DNA of 64,000 bases, taken from positions 60,987,398 through 61,051,397 of the forward strand of contig NC_063168.1 of assembly GCF_023159225.1 (NCBI RefSeq), written 5' to 3'. How positions within the stretch are numbered: the stretch's first letter is position 1; every line of letters starts with the position of its first letter. The notes beneath the pieces are model-generated. The model was not told the DNA's origin. It saw only the letters and a program-made list of their open reading frames with translations, and did no database searches. Of the stretch, positions 52,680 to 64,000 are shown piece by piece. Both the position numbers and the translations under genes were made by a program. The stretch is from Perognathus longimembris pacificus (Eukaryota > Chordata > Mammalia > Rodentia > Heteromyidae).

Positions 52680-53290
52680 TTGTAATTTTAGCTACTTGTA
52701 ATTTTAGAGGCTGAAATCTGAGGATTGAAGTTCGAAGCCAGCCTGGGCAGAAAAGTCCCCATGAGACTCTGATCTCCAACTAACCAGCAAAAAGGCAGAA
52801 GTGGAGCTGTGGCTTAAGTGGTAGAAAAACTCAGGGGCAGCTCCTATGTCCTGAGTTCCAGCCCCAGGACCAACATGAAAGGAAGGAAGGAAAGAAGGAA
52901 GGAAGGAAGGAAGGAAGGAAGGAAGGAAGGAAGGAAGGAAGGAAGGAAGGAAGGAAGGAAGGAAGGAAGGAAAAGAAATGATGAACAAAAGGGGAGAGGG
53001 CAGGCCCCTTGTATATCTTCCCTAGGCCTTTTAGAAAACATGGAGTTCAGCCAGGCACTAGTGGCTCATGTCTGTAATCCTAGCTACCCAGGAGGCTGAT
53101 ATCTGAGGATCACTTGGAAGCCAACTTGGGCAGCAAAGTCTGAAACTCTTATCTCCAATTAATCAGAAAAATCAGAAGTGGAGCTCAAATGGTAAGTCAA
53201 ATGGTAGAGCTCCTGATGCGAGTGAAAAAGCTAAGCTAGAGCAAGAAGCCCTGCGTTCAAGCCCCAGTGTCAGCGTAAACAAAACAAAAC
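52680..53290 (+). repeat. two composite SINEs around a (GGAA)n tract
   Basis: Plus composite SINEs at about 52680-52877 and 53047-53280. The first ends directly in (GGAA)n at 52878-52974, which looks grown from the SINE tail. Confidence 0.8.
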
Positions 53291-53299
53291 AAGAAAAGC

Positions 53300-53644
53300 A
53301 GAGGGGAATGGGTGCTGTACACAAATGAATGCTAGCAATATGGCCACAGCAGAACTGGAGGAGGCGGCAGTTACCCAGCATGCTGTGGGCGCCCTTGTAC
53401 AAACAAGGGCGAGATGCTTGCCAAGAGAGCTAATGTGTGTATTGAGCATATCAAACATTTGAAGAGCTGAGATAGCGTCCTGAATGTGTGTTGGAAAATG
53501 ACCAGGAAAAGAAGGAAGCCAAGAGAAAGGTCTCCGGGTTCAAATGAAGCGCCAGCCCTCTTTGTCCAGAGAAAGCAGCCTTGGTGAGAAGCAGCAGAAA
53601 AGCCTGAGAGGGAAGAACCCATTTCTAGTGCACTCATGGCATAA
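53300..53644 (+). pseudogene. RPL21 processed pseudogene, 5'-truncated
   Basis: Nucleotides run parallel to the second half of RPL21. The pieces are VTQHAVG, a region corresponding to [20 protein letters not shown] with stops, VQ.KRQPA, and a terminal ATGGCATAA at 53636-53644. Multiple frame changes and stops are present. The 5' end starts abruptly after a SINE tail at about 53290, as expected of a truncated LINE-mediated retrocopy. Confidence 0.8.
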
Positions 53645-53669
53645 GTGGCACCCAAAAAACACCAGGCCT

Positions 53670-53878
53670 GGGGGCTGAGAATATGGCCTAGTGACAAGAG
53701 TGCTTGCCTCCAACACATGAAGCTCTCGGTTCAATTCCCCAGCACCACATATATGGAAAACGGCCAGAAGTGGCGCTGTGGCTCAGGTGGCAGAGTGCTA
53801 GCCTTGAGCGGGAAGAAGCCAGGGACAGTGCTCAGGCCCTGGGTCCAAGGCCCAGGACTGGCAAAAAAAAAAAAAAAA
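53670..53878 (+). mobile_element. type A SINE inserted just after the RPL21 pseudogene
   Basis: Full-length plus copy with a 16-base A tail, flanked by the direct repeat AACACCAGGCCTGGG. It lies 26 bases after the pseudogene stop. Confidence 0.85.
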
Positions 53879-54451
53879 GAACACCAGGCCTGGGACTGTT
53901 AAGAAAACCTGGATACCCTTCTTCTTACGGATGCTATGATGCAGTTGCATGTCTTGCATAATTCCGGCACCTCCACTACTTTGGATTGAAACAAAACAAA
54001 ACAGATCCAGCTTAGAAATAATGTTTGACTCAAGCTAAAGCTCATGTTTGGAGAGAATCTGGCCTCGTTTGCCTCATTCTAAGACTTATGTCATCTGCTT
54101 TCCAAACCCAAGAAGGACCTTCATTTCCTGTTGAAGGCTCTTTACACTTTGCCAGCTATTGGCCCTTTCCAGAAGCTTGACAAGAGATCCTGGCTGGGAA
54201 GGACAGTCTGAATTCATTATAGACAATGGATTGACACCACAGTTTCAGTGACTCATCTGCCTGGTTGCCCACTTTGAAATCTCAAGATCTGTACTATCTA
54301 ATTGAAAGAATTGTTTTAGCTGGCTGAATTCTATTACATGGCAAAACCACCTCAAATTAGGTCTCTAACCATTAATTTCTGTGGCTGTTTTCAACAGAAG
54401 ACAAGGAAAGAAATGATTCCTGAATTGTCTTTTTATGAAAAAATAGTTTAA

Positions 54452-54946
54452 AAAGTCACTTGTGGCTCATGCCTGCAATCCTAACTACTCAGGATGTAAC
54501 TAAGATCTGAGGATCAAGGTTCAAAGCCAGTCTGGGAAGGAAAGTCTATGATACTCTTATCCCAGCTACCAAAAAAAACAGAAGTAGACCTGTGGTACAA
54601 GTGGTAGAGCACTAACCTTGACAAAAAAGCTTAAAGATAGGGCTCGGGCCCTGAGTTCAAGCCCCAGGACCTGTAGACACACAAAAATATTAATGAATCC
54701 ATAGGTGTTTTTTTCTCTAATGTGTCTAAATCCATAGATTTTTTTGTTTTTGTTAAGAGCAAATCCTAGGACTTAAGCTCAAACCCAGGCCTAAACCATA
54801 GCCTCACTTCTGGATTTTTGGTGGTTTTGAGAGATTAAGAGTCTCACAGACTTGTCTGACTCCACTGTTTTTGAGCCATGATCTTCAGATCCTCCTGAGT
54901 TACTAGGATTACAAGTGTGAGCCATTGGTGCCTGGCTAGGAATACA

Positions 54947-55005
<59 letters not shown>

Positions 55006-55394
55006 TGGTCCTGGAGATTGAACTCAGGGCCTAGGAACTGTTCCTGAATTTCTTTTCTCAAGGCTAGTGCTCTACCAGTTCCAGCTCTTTTTGTAGTTGA
55101 GTAGCTAGGGTTACAGGTGTGATCCACTGGTTCTCAGCATGAATACAAGTTTCCTACCTTCCTTCCTTCCTTCCTCTCTCTCTCTTTCTTTCTTTTTTCT
55201 TTTTTCTAGTTCTGGGCCTTGGACTCAGGGCCTGAGCACTGTCCCTGGCTTCTTTTTGCTCAAGGCTAGCACTCTGCCACTTGAGTCACAGCACCACTTC
55301 TGGCCATTTTCTATATATGTGGTGCTGGGGAATCGAACCCAGGGCCTCTTGTATATGAGGCAAGCACTCTTGCCACTAGGCCATATTCCCAGCC

Positions 55395-55463
<69 letters not shown>

Positions 55464-55468
55464 TTCCT

Positions 55469-55543
<75 letters not shown>

Positions 55544-55720
55544 TTCTTTCATTTCTTTCTTCTTCTTTTTTCTTGCCAGTCCTGGGGCTTGAACTCAGGG
55601 CCTGAGCACTGTCACAACACCACTTCTGGATTTTTCTGTTTTTGTGGTGCTAAGGAATCAAACCCAGGGCTTCATGTATGCTAGGCAAGCACTCTAGCTC
55701 TAAGCCACATTCCCAGCCCT
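54452..55720. repeat. SINE and microsatellite cluster
   Basis: Composite SINEs at about 54452-54680 (plus) and 54758-54940 (minus), (TG)n at 54950-55004, a composite remnant at about 55003-55140, type A minus at about 55208-55393, (CTTT)n at 55394-55550, and a type A minus copy with an internal gap at about 55574-55720. Confidence 0.75.
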
Positions 55721-56032
55721 TGAATACAAGTTTTATATCCATTTTATTTCAAGAATGTTGTGATGAAAAGAAGACAATAAAAACAGGTTATAGCAAAATG
55801 GACATTTAAGTTTAGGTTAAAAAACTATTCTAAAACTTATGTATTAATTTTTTGAGTGACAGTTACTACATTTCTGTAATTTACCTTTTTTAATCTTAAA
55901 TATGAGAAATGATATCTAGACCAAAGACATTGTTTTGTTTTATAACTAAACAAAGGCATTCTTTTGTTTCTATAACTTCTTTAAATGCAAACCAACCCTT
56001 CATGCTTGATTATTTGTGCATCACAAACACGT

Positions 56033-56068
<36 letters not shown>
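56033..56068. repeat. (CA)n microsatellite
   Basis: About 18 CA units in otherwise AT-rich unique DNA (55730-56200). Confidence 0.95.
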
Positions 56069-56070
<2 letters not shown>

Positions 56071-57472
56071 CCCACATAGGAACAACAGCAGAGGTATCTA
56101 TATGGGGAAGGAAGTCATTAAATTCCTAGGAGTCATATTAAGGGAGCTCCAGAGCAATAGCAATATTAACAGTCAATAATTTCACCTATATACCTTGTAT
56201 AGTTCAAGTGATACAGAGCTAGTTTGGCATGTATGAGGCCCTGGGTCCGATTCTAGTACTGCAAAGAAAAAAATACTAGTGAGGGCACAGAAAGGAGGAA
56301 GGAAGAGTGAGCAAATGCAATCAATGCTATCCAATATACACTATGTGGAAAAGGACCTATGTAATTTGTGGGCAGGGCTAGCAGGGGGAATCTGGGGGAA
56401 AGCAAAGGAAGGGGTGATATTGTCCAAATAAAGAAATGTACTCACTACCTGACTTATGGAATAGTGACCCCTCTATACAACACCTTAATAACAATAAAAT
56501 TATAATTTAAAAAATAGTGAATGATTTCTTTTACAAAAAGTCATGGTATAATTATCTCTCCCTCTCTCTCTCTCACTCTTTGCCAGTCCTAGGCTTTAAC
56601 TCAGGGCCTGGGCTCTGTCCCTGAGCCTCTCTGTGTTCAAGGCTAGCACTCTACCACTTGAGCCTCAGCACCACTTCTGGCTTTTTCTGTGTATGTGGTG
56701 CTGAGGAATTGAACCCAGGGCTTCATGCATGCTAGGCAAGCACTCTACCACTAGGCCACATTCTCAGCTCTCAATTATGATTCTTAAGAATAATTTTAAA
56801 GATTCGTGTATAGGAATCTGTCACTCAAAATCAGCTAGTAGAGTTTCATTGTGTGCATACAATTACTCTATGGATAATTAAATATTAAATTCATAAGTAT
56901 TTTTGTTAGTGTGGGAGTTTGGCACAGGTAGCATTTGCTACTAACTTCCAAGAGTATTTTATGACTTTTGTAGTTTTCATATTCATTGCTATAAAAGAAA
57001 GTACATGTATATTTAAAAAGAAAAAGAAAAAGAAAACCTGGATATTGTATATATGTGTATTGGAACTAGGGAAGCCAAGGGGAATATCAAAATAGAAAGA
57101 CAAAGGACAAAAGACAAAGCAATGCAACAGCAATAGTTACAAAACTATATGCTGTAAACAAATTGTACAACTCATGGGGGGGATGGGAGGGGGGTGAGGG
57201 AGGAGGTAGCAAGTTGGATAAGAAATGTATGCATTGCCTTATGTATGAAACTGCAACCCCTCTGTACATCACTTTGACAATAAATAAATAAATAAAAATT
57301 TAAAATTCCCTTAAAAATGAAAGAAAACTTGGTGGGGAAGGGAATTGGAGAAAAGGGAAGAGGGGAGAAAAATGAGGAAGGAGGTAACAAGTTGGATAAG
57401 AAATGTACTCACTGCCTTATGTATGAAACTGTAACTGCTCTATATCACTTTATACCCCGTCACATCACTTTG

Positions 57473-57690
57473 TTTTTTTTTTTTTTTTTTTTTTTTTGGC
57501 CAGTCCTGGGCCTTGGACTCAGGGCCTGAGCACTGTCCCTGGCTTCTTCCTGCTCAAGGCTAGCACTCTGCCACTTGAGCCACAGCGCCGCTTCTGGCCG
57601 TTTTCTGTATATGTGGTGCTGGGGAATCGAACCTAGGGCCTCGTGTATCCGAGGCAGGCACTCTTGCCACTAGGCTATATCCCCAGCCCA
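57473..57690 (-). mobile_element. young type A SINE with 16-bp target-site duplication
   Basis: The direct repeat CCGTCACATCACTTTG occurs at 57457-57472 and 57691-57706, bracketing the element and its T-rich (antisense poly-A) end. Confidence 0.9.
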
Positions 57691-57837
57691 CCGTCACATC
57701 ACTTTGACAACAAATAAATTTTAATAAATAATTTTAAAAGTTGTCCGAATTCTGCATCTATTCTAGACTTTATTTTGATGCAGCAATTCTTCTCCCACTA
57801 TTTTCCCTTTTCTGCTTTTGATTACACCATTTCTTTT

Positions 57838-58040
57838 TTTTTTTTTTTTTTTTTGGCCAGTCCTGGGCCTTGGACTCCGGGCCTGAGCACTGTCCCTGGC
57901 TTCTTTTTGCTCAAGGCTAGCACTCTGCCACTTGAGCTGCTTCTGGCCGTTTTTTCTGTATATGTGGTGCTGGGGAATCGAACCTAGGGCCTCGTGTATC
58001 CGAGGCAGGCACTCTTGCCACTAGGCTATATCCCCAGCCC
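57838..58040 (-). mobile_element. young type A SINE with 19-bp target-site duplication
   Basis: The direct repeat TGATTACACCATTTCTTTT occurs at 57819-57837 and 58041-58059. It shares diagnostic bases with the 57473 copy (GTGTATCCGAGGCAGGC) but lacks about 12 bases in the right half. Confidence 0.9.
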
Positions 58041-59189
58041 TGATTACACCATTTCTTTTCACAGGCATTTTTACTTGGTTAGGAGAGGGCTTTGAAATAT
58101 TTTTTGATGAAAACAGCATCTTTAAACAAAATGATTTGCATTACTAGTTGCCAGTGGCTTACACTGTAATCCTACATACTCAGGAGGCTGAGATATGTTG
58201 AATTCTGGTTTGAGGCCAGCCTGGGCAGAAAAATCGGAGAGATCTGGCCAAAAATCTGACTGGGGGCATGGCTCAAGTGGTAGAGCATCATCTGGGTAAA
58301 CAAACTGGATACCACCAAATCCTAGTACCAGCAAAAAAAAAAAAAAGTGTTTTAAATCTCAAACTGCTGTGTTATCAGAATTTATTGTTGCTTCTTGCTT
58401 TTTGTTTGTTTTACTTTATTTTCCTACCTGTTTTTAATGTTCTGCACTATGATTTCTCTCTGCTCTTAGACATCTGGTAGATATATTCTTCCCTATTTCA
58501 AATTGTGATAAGGTCAGAGCTTGGGGCTTGGCTTGTATTCAGTCTTAAACATTTCCAGTTTTGCATTCACTGAAGATACATTAATATAGTGTTTTGTTTT
58601 GTTTTGTTTTGTCCAAGACCAGGACACTTGTTTTCGCTCACTGGTGTCCACTTTACCACCTGAACAGTGTTTTTTTTCTAACATATTTATTACATCTTTT
58701 CCCTTATCAGTCTGCACCTTCCTTTCTTCCTTCCTTCCTTCCTTCATTCCTTCCTTTGTTGCAGCACTGGGGATTGAGCTCAGGGCCTAGAACTTGTTAG
58801 ACAGGTACTCTACCACTTGAGCCCCATTCCTAGCTCATTCTTCCATTGGTTATTTTTATGGTAGGATCTTGGTTTGTGCATAGGCAGGCTTGGCCTTCAA
58901 TCCTATTTGTGCTTCCCTGGTAACTGGAATGACAGGAATATGTTATCATCTGTCGTGGTGGAATTTTGTAAACTTTTATGCCCTGGCTGGCCTTGAGCCG
59001 CCATTCCCCTAGCTTGAACCAGGCTTGAACTACTGCTCCTTTCTCAGTTTGCACTTTGGTAAGACTTCCATGGTTTTCAGGTGAAAAAAAAAGATGTCTC
59101 AATCTTTTATGTCATCTTGTTTAACTTGTTTAGCAAGTCATACTTTTAAAATGATTATTTTTCATTAGTTATGAGTTTAATGCCTTTTT

Positions 59190-60385
59190 TTTTCACAGCC
59201 TGAATTCTGTCCCTGAGCTCTTTTTGCTCAAGGCTAGCACTCTACCACTTTGAGCTGCAGCTCCATTTCCAGCTTTTGAGTGGTTAACTGGAGATAAGAA
59301 TCTCACAGACTTTCCTACCCAGGCTGACTTTGAACTGTACTCCTCTGTTTTCAGCCTCCTGAGTAGCTAGGATTATAGCCTGAGCCACTTACTCCTAGAA
59401 GGTCAATGTACCAGTGACATTCCTTCCATCCTTCTCCTCCCCCATCTGTCGCAACCCTATCTATCCCCAAGGCATTCTTTGCCCTTTATTATTATTATTG
59501 CTCTTTCTTTTAATTGAATGACACAAGGTCTTGCTATGTCACCCAGGTTGTCTCTGAGCTTGAGATCCTCTTGTCTTAGTCTCTACAATGCTGAGATCAC
59601 AGGAGTGAACCACCTTGCCATGTTTCTGTAGGGGCAAATTCTCACTCAACAATTTTTTTTAATTAATTAATTTACTTTTTTATTGTCAAGGTGAAGTACA
59701 GAGGGGTTGCAGTTACATATACTAGGTAGTGAGTACATTTCTTTTTTCTTTTTTGCCAGTCCTGGGGCTTGAACTCAGGGCCTAAGCACTGTCCCTGGCT
59801 TCTTTTTGCTCAAGGCTAGCAATCTACCATGTGAGCCACAACACTGCTTTTGGCTTGTGGTACTGAGGAATTGAACCTAGGGCATCATGCATGCTAGGCA
59901 AGTACTCTACCGCTAAGCCACATTCCCAGCCCCGTGAGTACAATTCTTGTCCAACTTGATACCTCCTCCCTCATTTTTCTCCTACCTTCCCTTCTCCGCC
60001 ATTTCCCCTCCCAGTTGTACAATTAGTTTACAATGTATTGTCTTGTAAGCATTGCTGTTGCACTGCTTTGCCTTTTACCCTTTGTCTCCCTGTTTTAATG
60101 TCAACAATTCTTTCTTTGGATTTTTTTTAGGAGGGATCTGGCATTGAAATTTTGTTTAGTAGTGTGTGTTGAACCAGGGCCTTGAACCTATTAAACATAG
60201 GCTCTACCAGTAAGCTCTACCTGTCTTCAACAATCTTCTTGAAATCAGAATTCTCAAATTCCAATTTAAAAGTTCCCCAAAGAGGGTGTAACAAATAAGA
60301 CAAGAAATGTACTCATTACCTTATTATGTAACTGTACCCCCTCTGTACATCACCTTGTCAATAAAATTTAATTAAAAAAATAAAA
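59190..60385. repeat. SINEs and retroelement tails
   Basis: Composite SINE at about 59190-59400 (minus). A minus retroelement tail (about 59655-60115) is split by a minus type A SINE (about 59752-59932). A short plus-strand tail lies at about 60280-60385. Confidence 0.65.
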
Positions 60386-60717
60386 AAGTTCCCCAAAGAT
60401 CTAATTAAGTTTGAGTTCATGTGTCAATCTGATAATCTCAGGCAACAATAGACTAGAAAAGACTTTTCCAGGATGAGATGAGCAACAGCCACCATGGATT
60501 CTCTGTCCAGTCTCCCTTGGATCATTTGCTATGTGATTCTAATGCTCTGAAAAAGTGCTTGCTCTGTATGAAGTGTCCACAAGGGGTCCCCAATACCTAA
60601 AGCATGGAGAGTGCTTACTACAAGATCCCCTTGTTCTCACAAGAACCGCTAAAGAGTAAGCAGGCTTAGATGCAAAAGGCTTAACTTATACTATTGACAC
60701 ACACAAACAAGTGTCCA

Positions 60718-60945
60718 GCCAGGTACCTGTGCTCACGCCTGTAATCCTACCTACTTAGGAGGCTGAATCTGAGGATTGCAGTTGGAGGCCAGCCCAGGCA
60801 GGAAACTCTGTGACTCTTATCTCTAGTTAACCACCAAAAAGCCAGAAGTGGAGCTGTGACTCAAGTGGTAGAGCACTAGCCTTGAGCAAAAAAGCCCAAG
60901 GACAGCACCCAGGCCCTGAGTTCAAGCCCCAGGACTACGTGACTG
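60718..60945 (+). mobile_element. B1/tRNA composite SINE (type B)
   Basis: A clear example of the second family. The left half (CTCACGCCTGTAATCCTACC, AGGAGGCTGAATCTGAGG) is 7SL/B1-like. The right half (GAGCTGTGACTCAAGTGGTA to GAGTTCAAGCCCCAGGACT) is the same tRNA-like module that ends the type A SINEs. Confidence 0.8.
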
Positions 60946-60984
60946 AAATAACTATGACATGCATTGGGTACTGTTGACACATCG

Positions 60985-61850
60985 TCACCAGAGCAATGGG
61001 GGCAACATGACCCGGGGCACATGACCTAGGGCACAGTGTAGTTGTGACATGTGACCCCCACAGCACCAGACACTTTGGCACACGACTCTACTTGGCAATT
61101 TTGGTACACAGTACACATGGGGCATGTGACCAACACGTGCACAGTGTAAGGGGGCATGTGTTCCCTGATCTTGTGTACTCAGCACCTGGGGCACGTACCC
61201 CACACACATACGTGCATCCAGCATATTTGGCAATAAACCAGCGTGTGTACAAAGCAGTGGGAGCACTTGACCAAGGCATGAACAGGCAGTTTAGGCACGT
61301 GAACAGCAAGTGCACATGATGGTTGGAAAACATGGCCACCTTGTGGACTAAGTATTTTAGGCATAAGACCAGCACATGTGCAAGTCACTTTGAGCATGTG
61401 ACCACCATGTGCATGCCACACTTAGCACATGACCCCCATGTGGACAAGGCACTTAGGCTGTGTGCCTAACATGTACACAAGGCATCGTAACATTTGATCG
61501 TGTGACCTTCATGTGCTCAGGGCACTTTGGCCAGCTGATCACCACGTGGACATGGTGTTTTGGTCACGTGATCACCACACAAACATGGTACGTTAGCCAT
61601 GTGATCATCATGTGGACACGCACCTTGGTCACATGATCAGCACATGGACAAGGCACTCTAGTTATGTGATCACCATATGGACAGAGCATTTTGGCCATGT
61701 GATCACCAGTAAGCAAGGCCTTTTGGCCATGTGGTCACCATGTGAACATGGCCTTTTGGTGACATCACTGTCACATGGACATAAAATTCTGGTCATGTGA
61801 TCACCACATGGACATGGCATTTTGGTCATATGACCTTTGTGTGCACTTGA
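60985..61850. repeat. degenerate ~34-bp minisatellite, CATGTG-dense
   Basis: About 25 diverged head-to-tail units. The best-preserved part is 61500-61830, where the unit resembles TGGTCATGTGATCACC followed by ACATGGACATGGCATTTT. Units nearer 61000 are much more diverged. Most units hold CATGTG, CACGTG or CACATG. The period is not a multiple of three and no long frame runs through it. Confidence 0.8.
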
Positions 61851-61855
61851 TTCTC

Positions 61856-61965
61856 TCTTTCCTCCCTCCCTTCCTTCCTTCCTTCCTTCCTTCCTTCCTT
61901 CCTCCCTCCCTCCCTCCCTCCCTCTCTTTCTTTCTTTCTTTCTTTCTTTCTCTCTTTCTTTCCTG
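61856..61965. repeat. (CCTT)/(CCCT)/(CTTT) microsatellite
   Basis: A compound pyrimidine tract, (TTCC)n then (CCCT)n then (CTTT)n, interrupting the minisatellite. Confidence 0.95.
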
Positions 61966-62095
61966 TCAAAGTAATGTACAGAGGGGATACAGTTTCATAT
62001 GTAAATCAGTGAGTACATTTCTTATCCAACTGGCAACCTTCTCCCTGGTTTTTATCCCCCTTTCCCCTCCCCAGTCCCTTCCCCTTCACTTGTAC
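61966..62095 (-). repeat. retroelement 3'-tail fragment
   Basis: TGTCAAAGTAATGTACAGAG and the following T/C-rich stretch match, in antisense, the tails at 49440, 57110 and 59655. Together with the adjacent microsatellite it looks like one insertion within the minisatellite. Confidence 0.6.
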
Positions 62096-62099
62096 TCAG

Positions 62100-62410
62100 C
62101 TCCTCTGGCTCACGACCCCCACACCCATGGGGCACTTGTGGGTTATGATCACAACAGGGACCTGGCTCTTTGGGCACAGGAGCAGTTGGGGTATGTGATG
62201 ACCATGTATGCTCAGCCCCTGGGACACATGATTTGCACTTGTACCTGGCACTTCTGACCCATGACTACTCTGTGGAGCATGCAGTTGGGACATGTGAGCC
62301 CCTCATGCACCTTACACTTTACATTTGTGACCCCCCACATGCCCCTGGGGGACATGACCATCATGTGCTCAGGGTAGTTGGGGTACACGCCCTCCATGTG
62401 AACTTCTTCT
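62100..62410. repeat. second part of the degenerate minisatellite
   Basis: Resumes the same vocabulary (GGGACACATGA, GGGACATGTGAGCC, GACCATCATGTGCTCAGG) after the insertion, strongly diverged. Confidence 0.6.
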
Positions 62411-62554
62411 CTGGAGTATGAGGTGGTTTTGAACCATAATCCTCAGATCTCAGCCTTCTGAGTAGTTTGGATTTCAGGCACGAGACACTAAGACCTGGTC
62501 TACTAGACTGCCTAGCTCTATGACATAGCCCTGAGTTTTCATAAGAGCATAATT

Positions 62555-62568
62555 GTGACCAGTGTGTG

Positions 62569-62599
<31 letters not shown>
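62555..62599. repeat. (TG)n microsatellite
   Basis: About 15 TG units in the purest stretch, 62569-62598, with a short imperfect lead-in. Confidence 0.9.
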
Positions 62600-63670
62600 A
62601 CAGTCCAAGATCACAGCTTTGTATTACAGACTAAAACCAAAATTCTCAGGGTCAGCTGGCTAACTAAGATAAACAGTGACAGATTTTTAAACACTAAGAT
62701 GTGTGTAGGGCATGTTACAATCTGCAATTTCTATTTATGTGACTCATAGTTTTAAAAATTGCCACCCAGTGTTCTTCAGCACTTAACAAGGAGTGAAACA
62801 GAGGCCCTGCAGTCTTTTCTCTGTGGAATACTCACTGAGTATTTCTGCCTTTTAGAGGACCCTTGGGAGCGAAGATCAAAGTGGTGAAGAAATGAGGAGG
62901 GCAAAAGGGAATGTTCAGTATGAGCCACAGTCCATTTCAATGCTATTTTTATACTTTTTTAAATAAGGGAGTGATTATGATGTACTAATGAAAAGGCTTT
63001 TGGGGTACTGATTATAGGTGTGAACACTGGAACACCACCCATGGACAGACACAAAGCCACAGGCTCCTTGGTCAATCCACCAGCCTTCTGCTGTTAGTGA
63101 GCTACTCCCACCATCCCCCTTCGCGGGGACGAACTACTTGTTGACTGCATACCCCATGAACTCTGGCCCATCGCCCGGGCAGCTCTGGAAATTCTAGTTG
63201 CCAGACTGGAAACCATATGACAACTCGTTCAGTAAGCGTGTCGCCCTGCAGAGAGAAAAATATCATGACAAACACTTACATTTTCTGAGACTGGCTAGAG
63301 AACCTGGCCTTAGAGATAAACTTTTGATAATCCCTGCATGAAAAAAGAGCATCCGTTTGCGCAACTAGATTTGTACCATAGGCTTGATTAAAGAGTCCAT
63401 GTGAGTCAACATGAAACATGAAGTATGTATTTACTGATCCCAGTCCAGATCCCCATTGTAATAACAGTAAAGAAAAAAAAGTCCACAATAAACTCTGGTC
63501 AAAGAGGAGGGAGAAACAATGACAGGACTGGAGAGTTCAATTTGTGGGGAGACAGCGATGGGCCCTCGCAGGAGGAGAGCTCAGCCTCAGGGAGCTGCGG
63601 ACAGGTGCTGCGCTTGTACAAAGATAGAATGCTTTTCTCCCCCTGGCAGTTTTTTTTTAAAATTAATTTA
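62600..63670. other. unique sequence, no gene recognised
   Basis: Unique DNA without a convincing exon. The segment at 63080-63240 is more GC-rich, but I cannot assign it. Confidence 0.5.
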
Positions 63671-63675
63671 TTATT

Positions 63676-63872
63676 TTTTGCCAGTCCTGGGGCTTGAACT
63701 CAGGGCCTGAGGGCTGTCCCTGGCTTCTTTTTGCTCAAGGCTAGCACTCTGCCAACTTGAGCCACAGCGCCCCTTCTGGCCTTTTCTATATATGTGGTGT
63801 TGAGGAATCGAACCCAGGGCTTCATGTACACAAGGCAAGCGCTCTTGCCACTAGGCCATATTCCCAGCCCCA
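63676..63872 (-). mobile_element. type A SINE at right edge
   Basis: Full-length minus copy beginning GCCAGTCCTGGGGCTTGAAC and ending in the ID-like half. Confidence 0.8.
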
Positions 63873-64000
63873 GACACAGTGTTTTGAACTGTGTTCTGTT
63901 TTCAAACTAAGCAATGATTAATTTCAGGGTCTTATAAACTGTCCAAATTAACCTTTGGCCAGACATCCTGTAATACTAGCAAGGAAGGGAGGGAAAGGCT

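Larger units (their letters stand above)
56330..58345. repeat. retroelement tails and type A SINE insertions
   Basis: Plus-strand retroelement tails at about 56330-56515, 57110-57300 and 57330-57735. Type A SINEs, all minus, at about 56577-56771, 57473-57690 and 57838-58040. A composite SINE at about 58140-58335 (plus). The 57473 SINE is inserted inside the third tail and splits it. Confidence 0.75.

Noticed and set aside
52818..53099. 93-aa Lys/Glu/Gly/Arg repeat protein
   Set aside because: The frame is produced by the (GGAA)n microsatellite and SINE sequence.
55139..55684. 181-aa Phe/Leu/Ser-rich protein
   Set aside because: It is a translation of two type A SINEs joined by (CTTT)n.
60985..61850. 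CRISPR-like array
   Set aside because: The units are diverged head-to-tail repeats without distinct spacers, in mammalian DNA.

Overview
This is nuclear DNA from a mammal, most likely a geomyoid rodent (kangaroo rat, pocket mouse or pocket gopher). It has GT-AG split genes, CpG-island promoters, AATAAA signals, microsatellites and dense SINEs. The commonest SINE joins an ID/tRNA-Ala-like left half to a second tRNA-like half. That matches what I know of the IDL-Geo family, described as restricted to Geomyoidea. The lineage call is an inference from this SINE.

Three single-copy genes lie in the order and orientation of human 2p23.3 (SLC5A6, ATRAID, CAD). CAD (minus strand, 315-20276) is present from its start codon through 35 coding exons, codons 1-1864 of about 2225. 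The aspartate transcarbamoylase exons lie beyond the left edge. ATRAID (minus, 20827-28078) is complete in 7 coding exons (226 aa). SLC5A6 (plus, 33863-41097) is complete in 15 coding exons (635 aa). Every exon was placed by hand from splice sites and codon phase. CAD codon numbers coincide with the published positions of catalytic and phosphorylated residues (C252, T456, S1406, H1471/H1473, K1556, D1686, S1859), so the model has no net indel apart from one missing base.

ATRAID and SLC5A6 are head to head around a CpG island at about 27.8-29.0 kb. ATRAID ends only about 0.36 kb upstream of the CAD start codon, where a short GC-rich promoter carries a CACGTG E-box. The three products are a trifunctional pyrimidine enzyme, an EGF-type membrane protein and a biotin/pantothenate transporter; only their position links them here. 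From 41.1 to 64 kb I found no functional gene, which fits the wide SLC5A6-TCF23 interval in human. It holds SINEs, recurrent retroelement 3' tails, microsatellites, RPL36A and RPL21 processed pseudogenes, and a degenerate ~34-bp minisatellite at 61.0-62.4 kb. A PBDC1 pseudogene and a possible solo LTR lie in the 28-33 kb stretch.

Points most worth a second look: a 1-bp deletion in CAD exon 23 that puts a stop next to a splice donor; a Pro-to-Ala change right after the MAPK-site Thr456 of CAD; a lost N-glycosylation sequon in SLC5A6; the CATGTG-dense minisatellite; and a tRNA-like module shared by two different composite SINE families.
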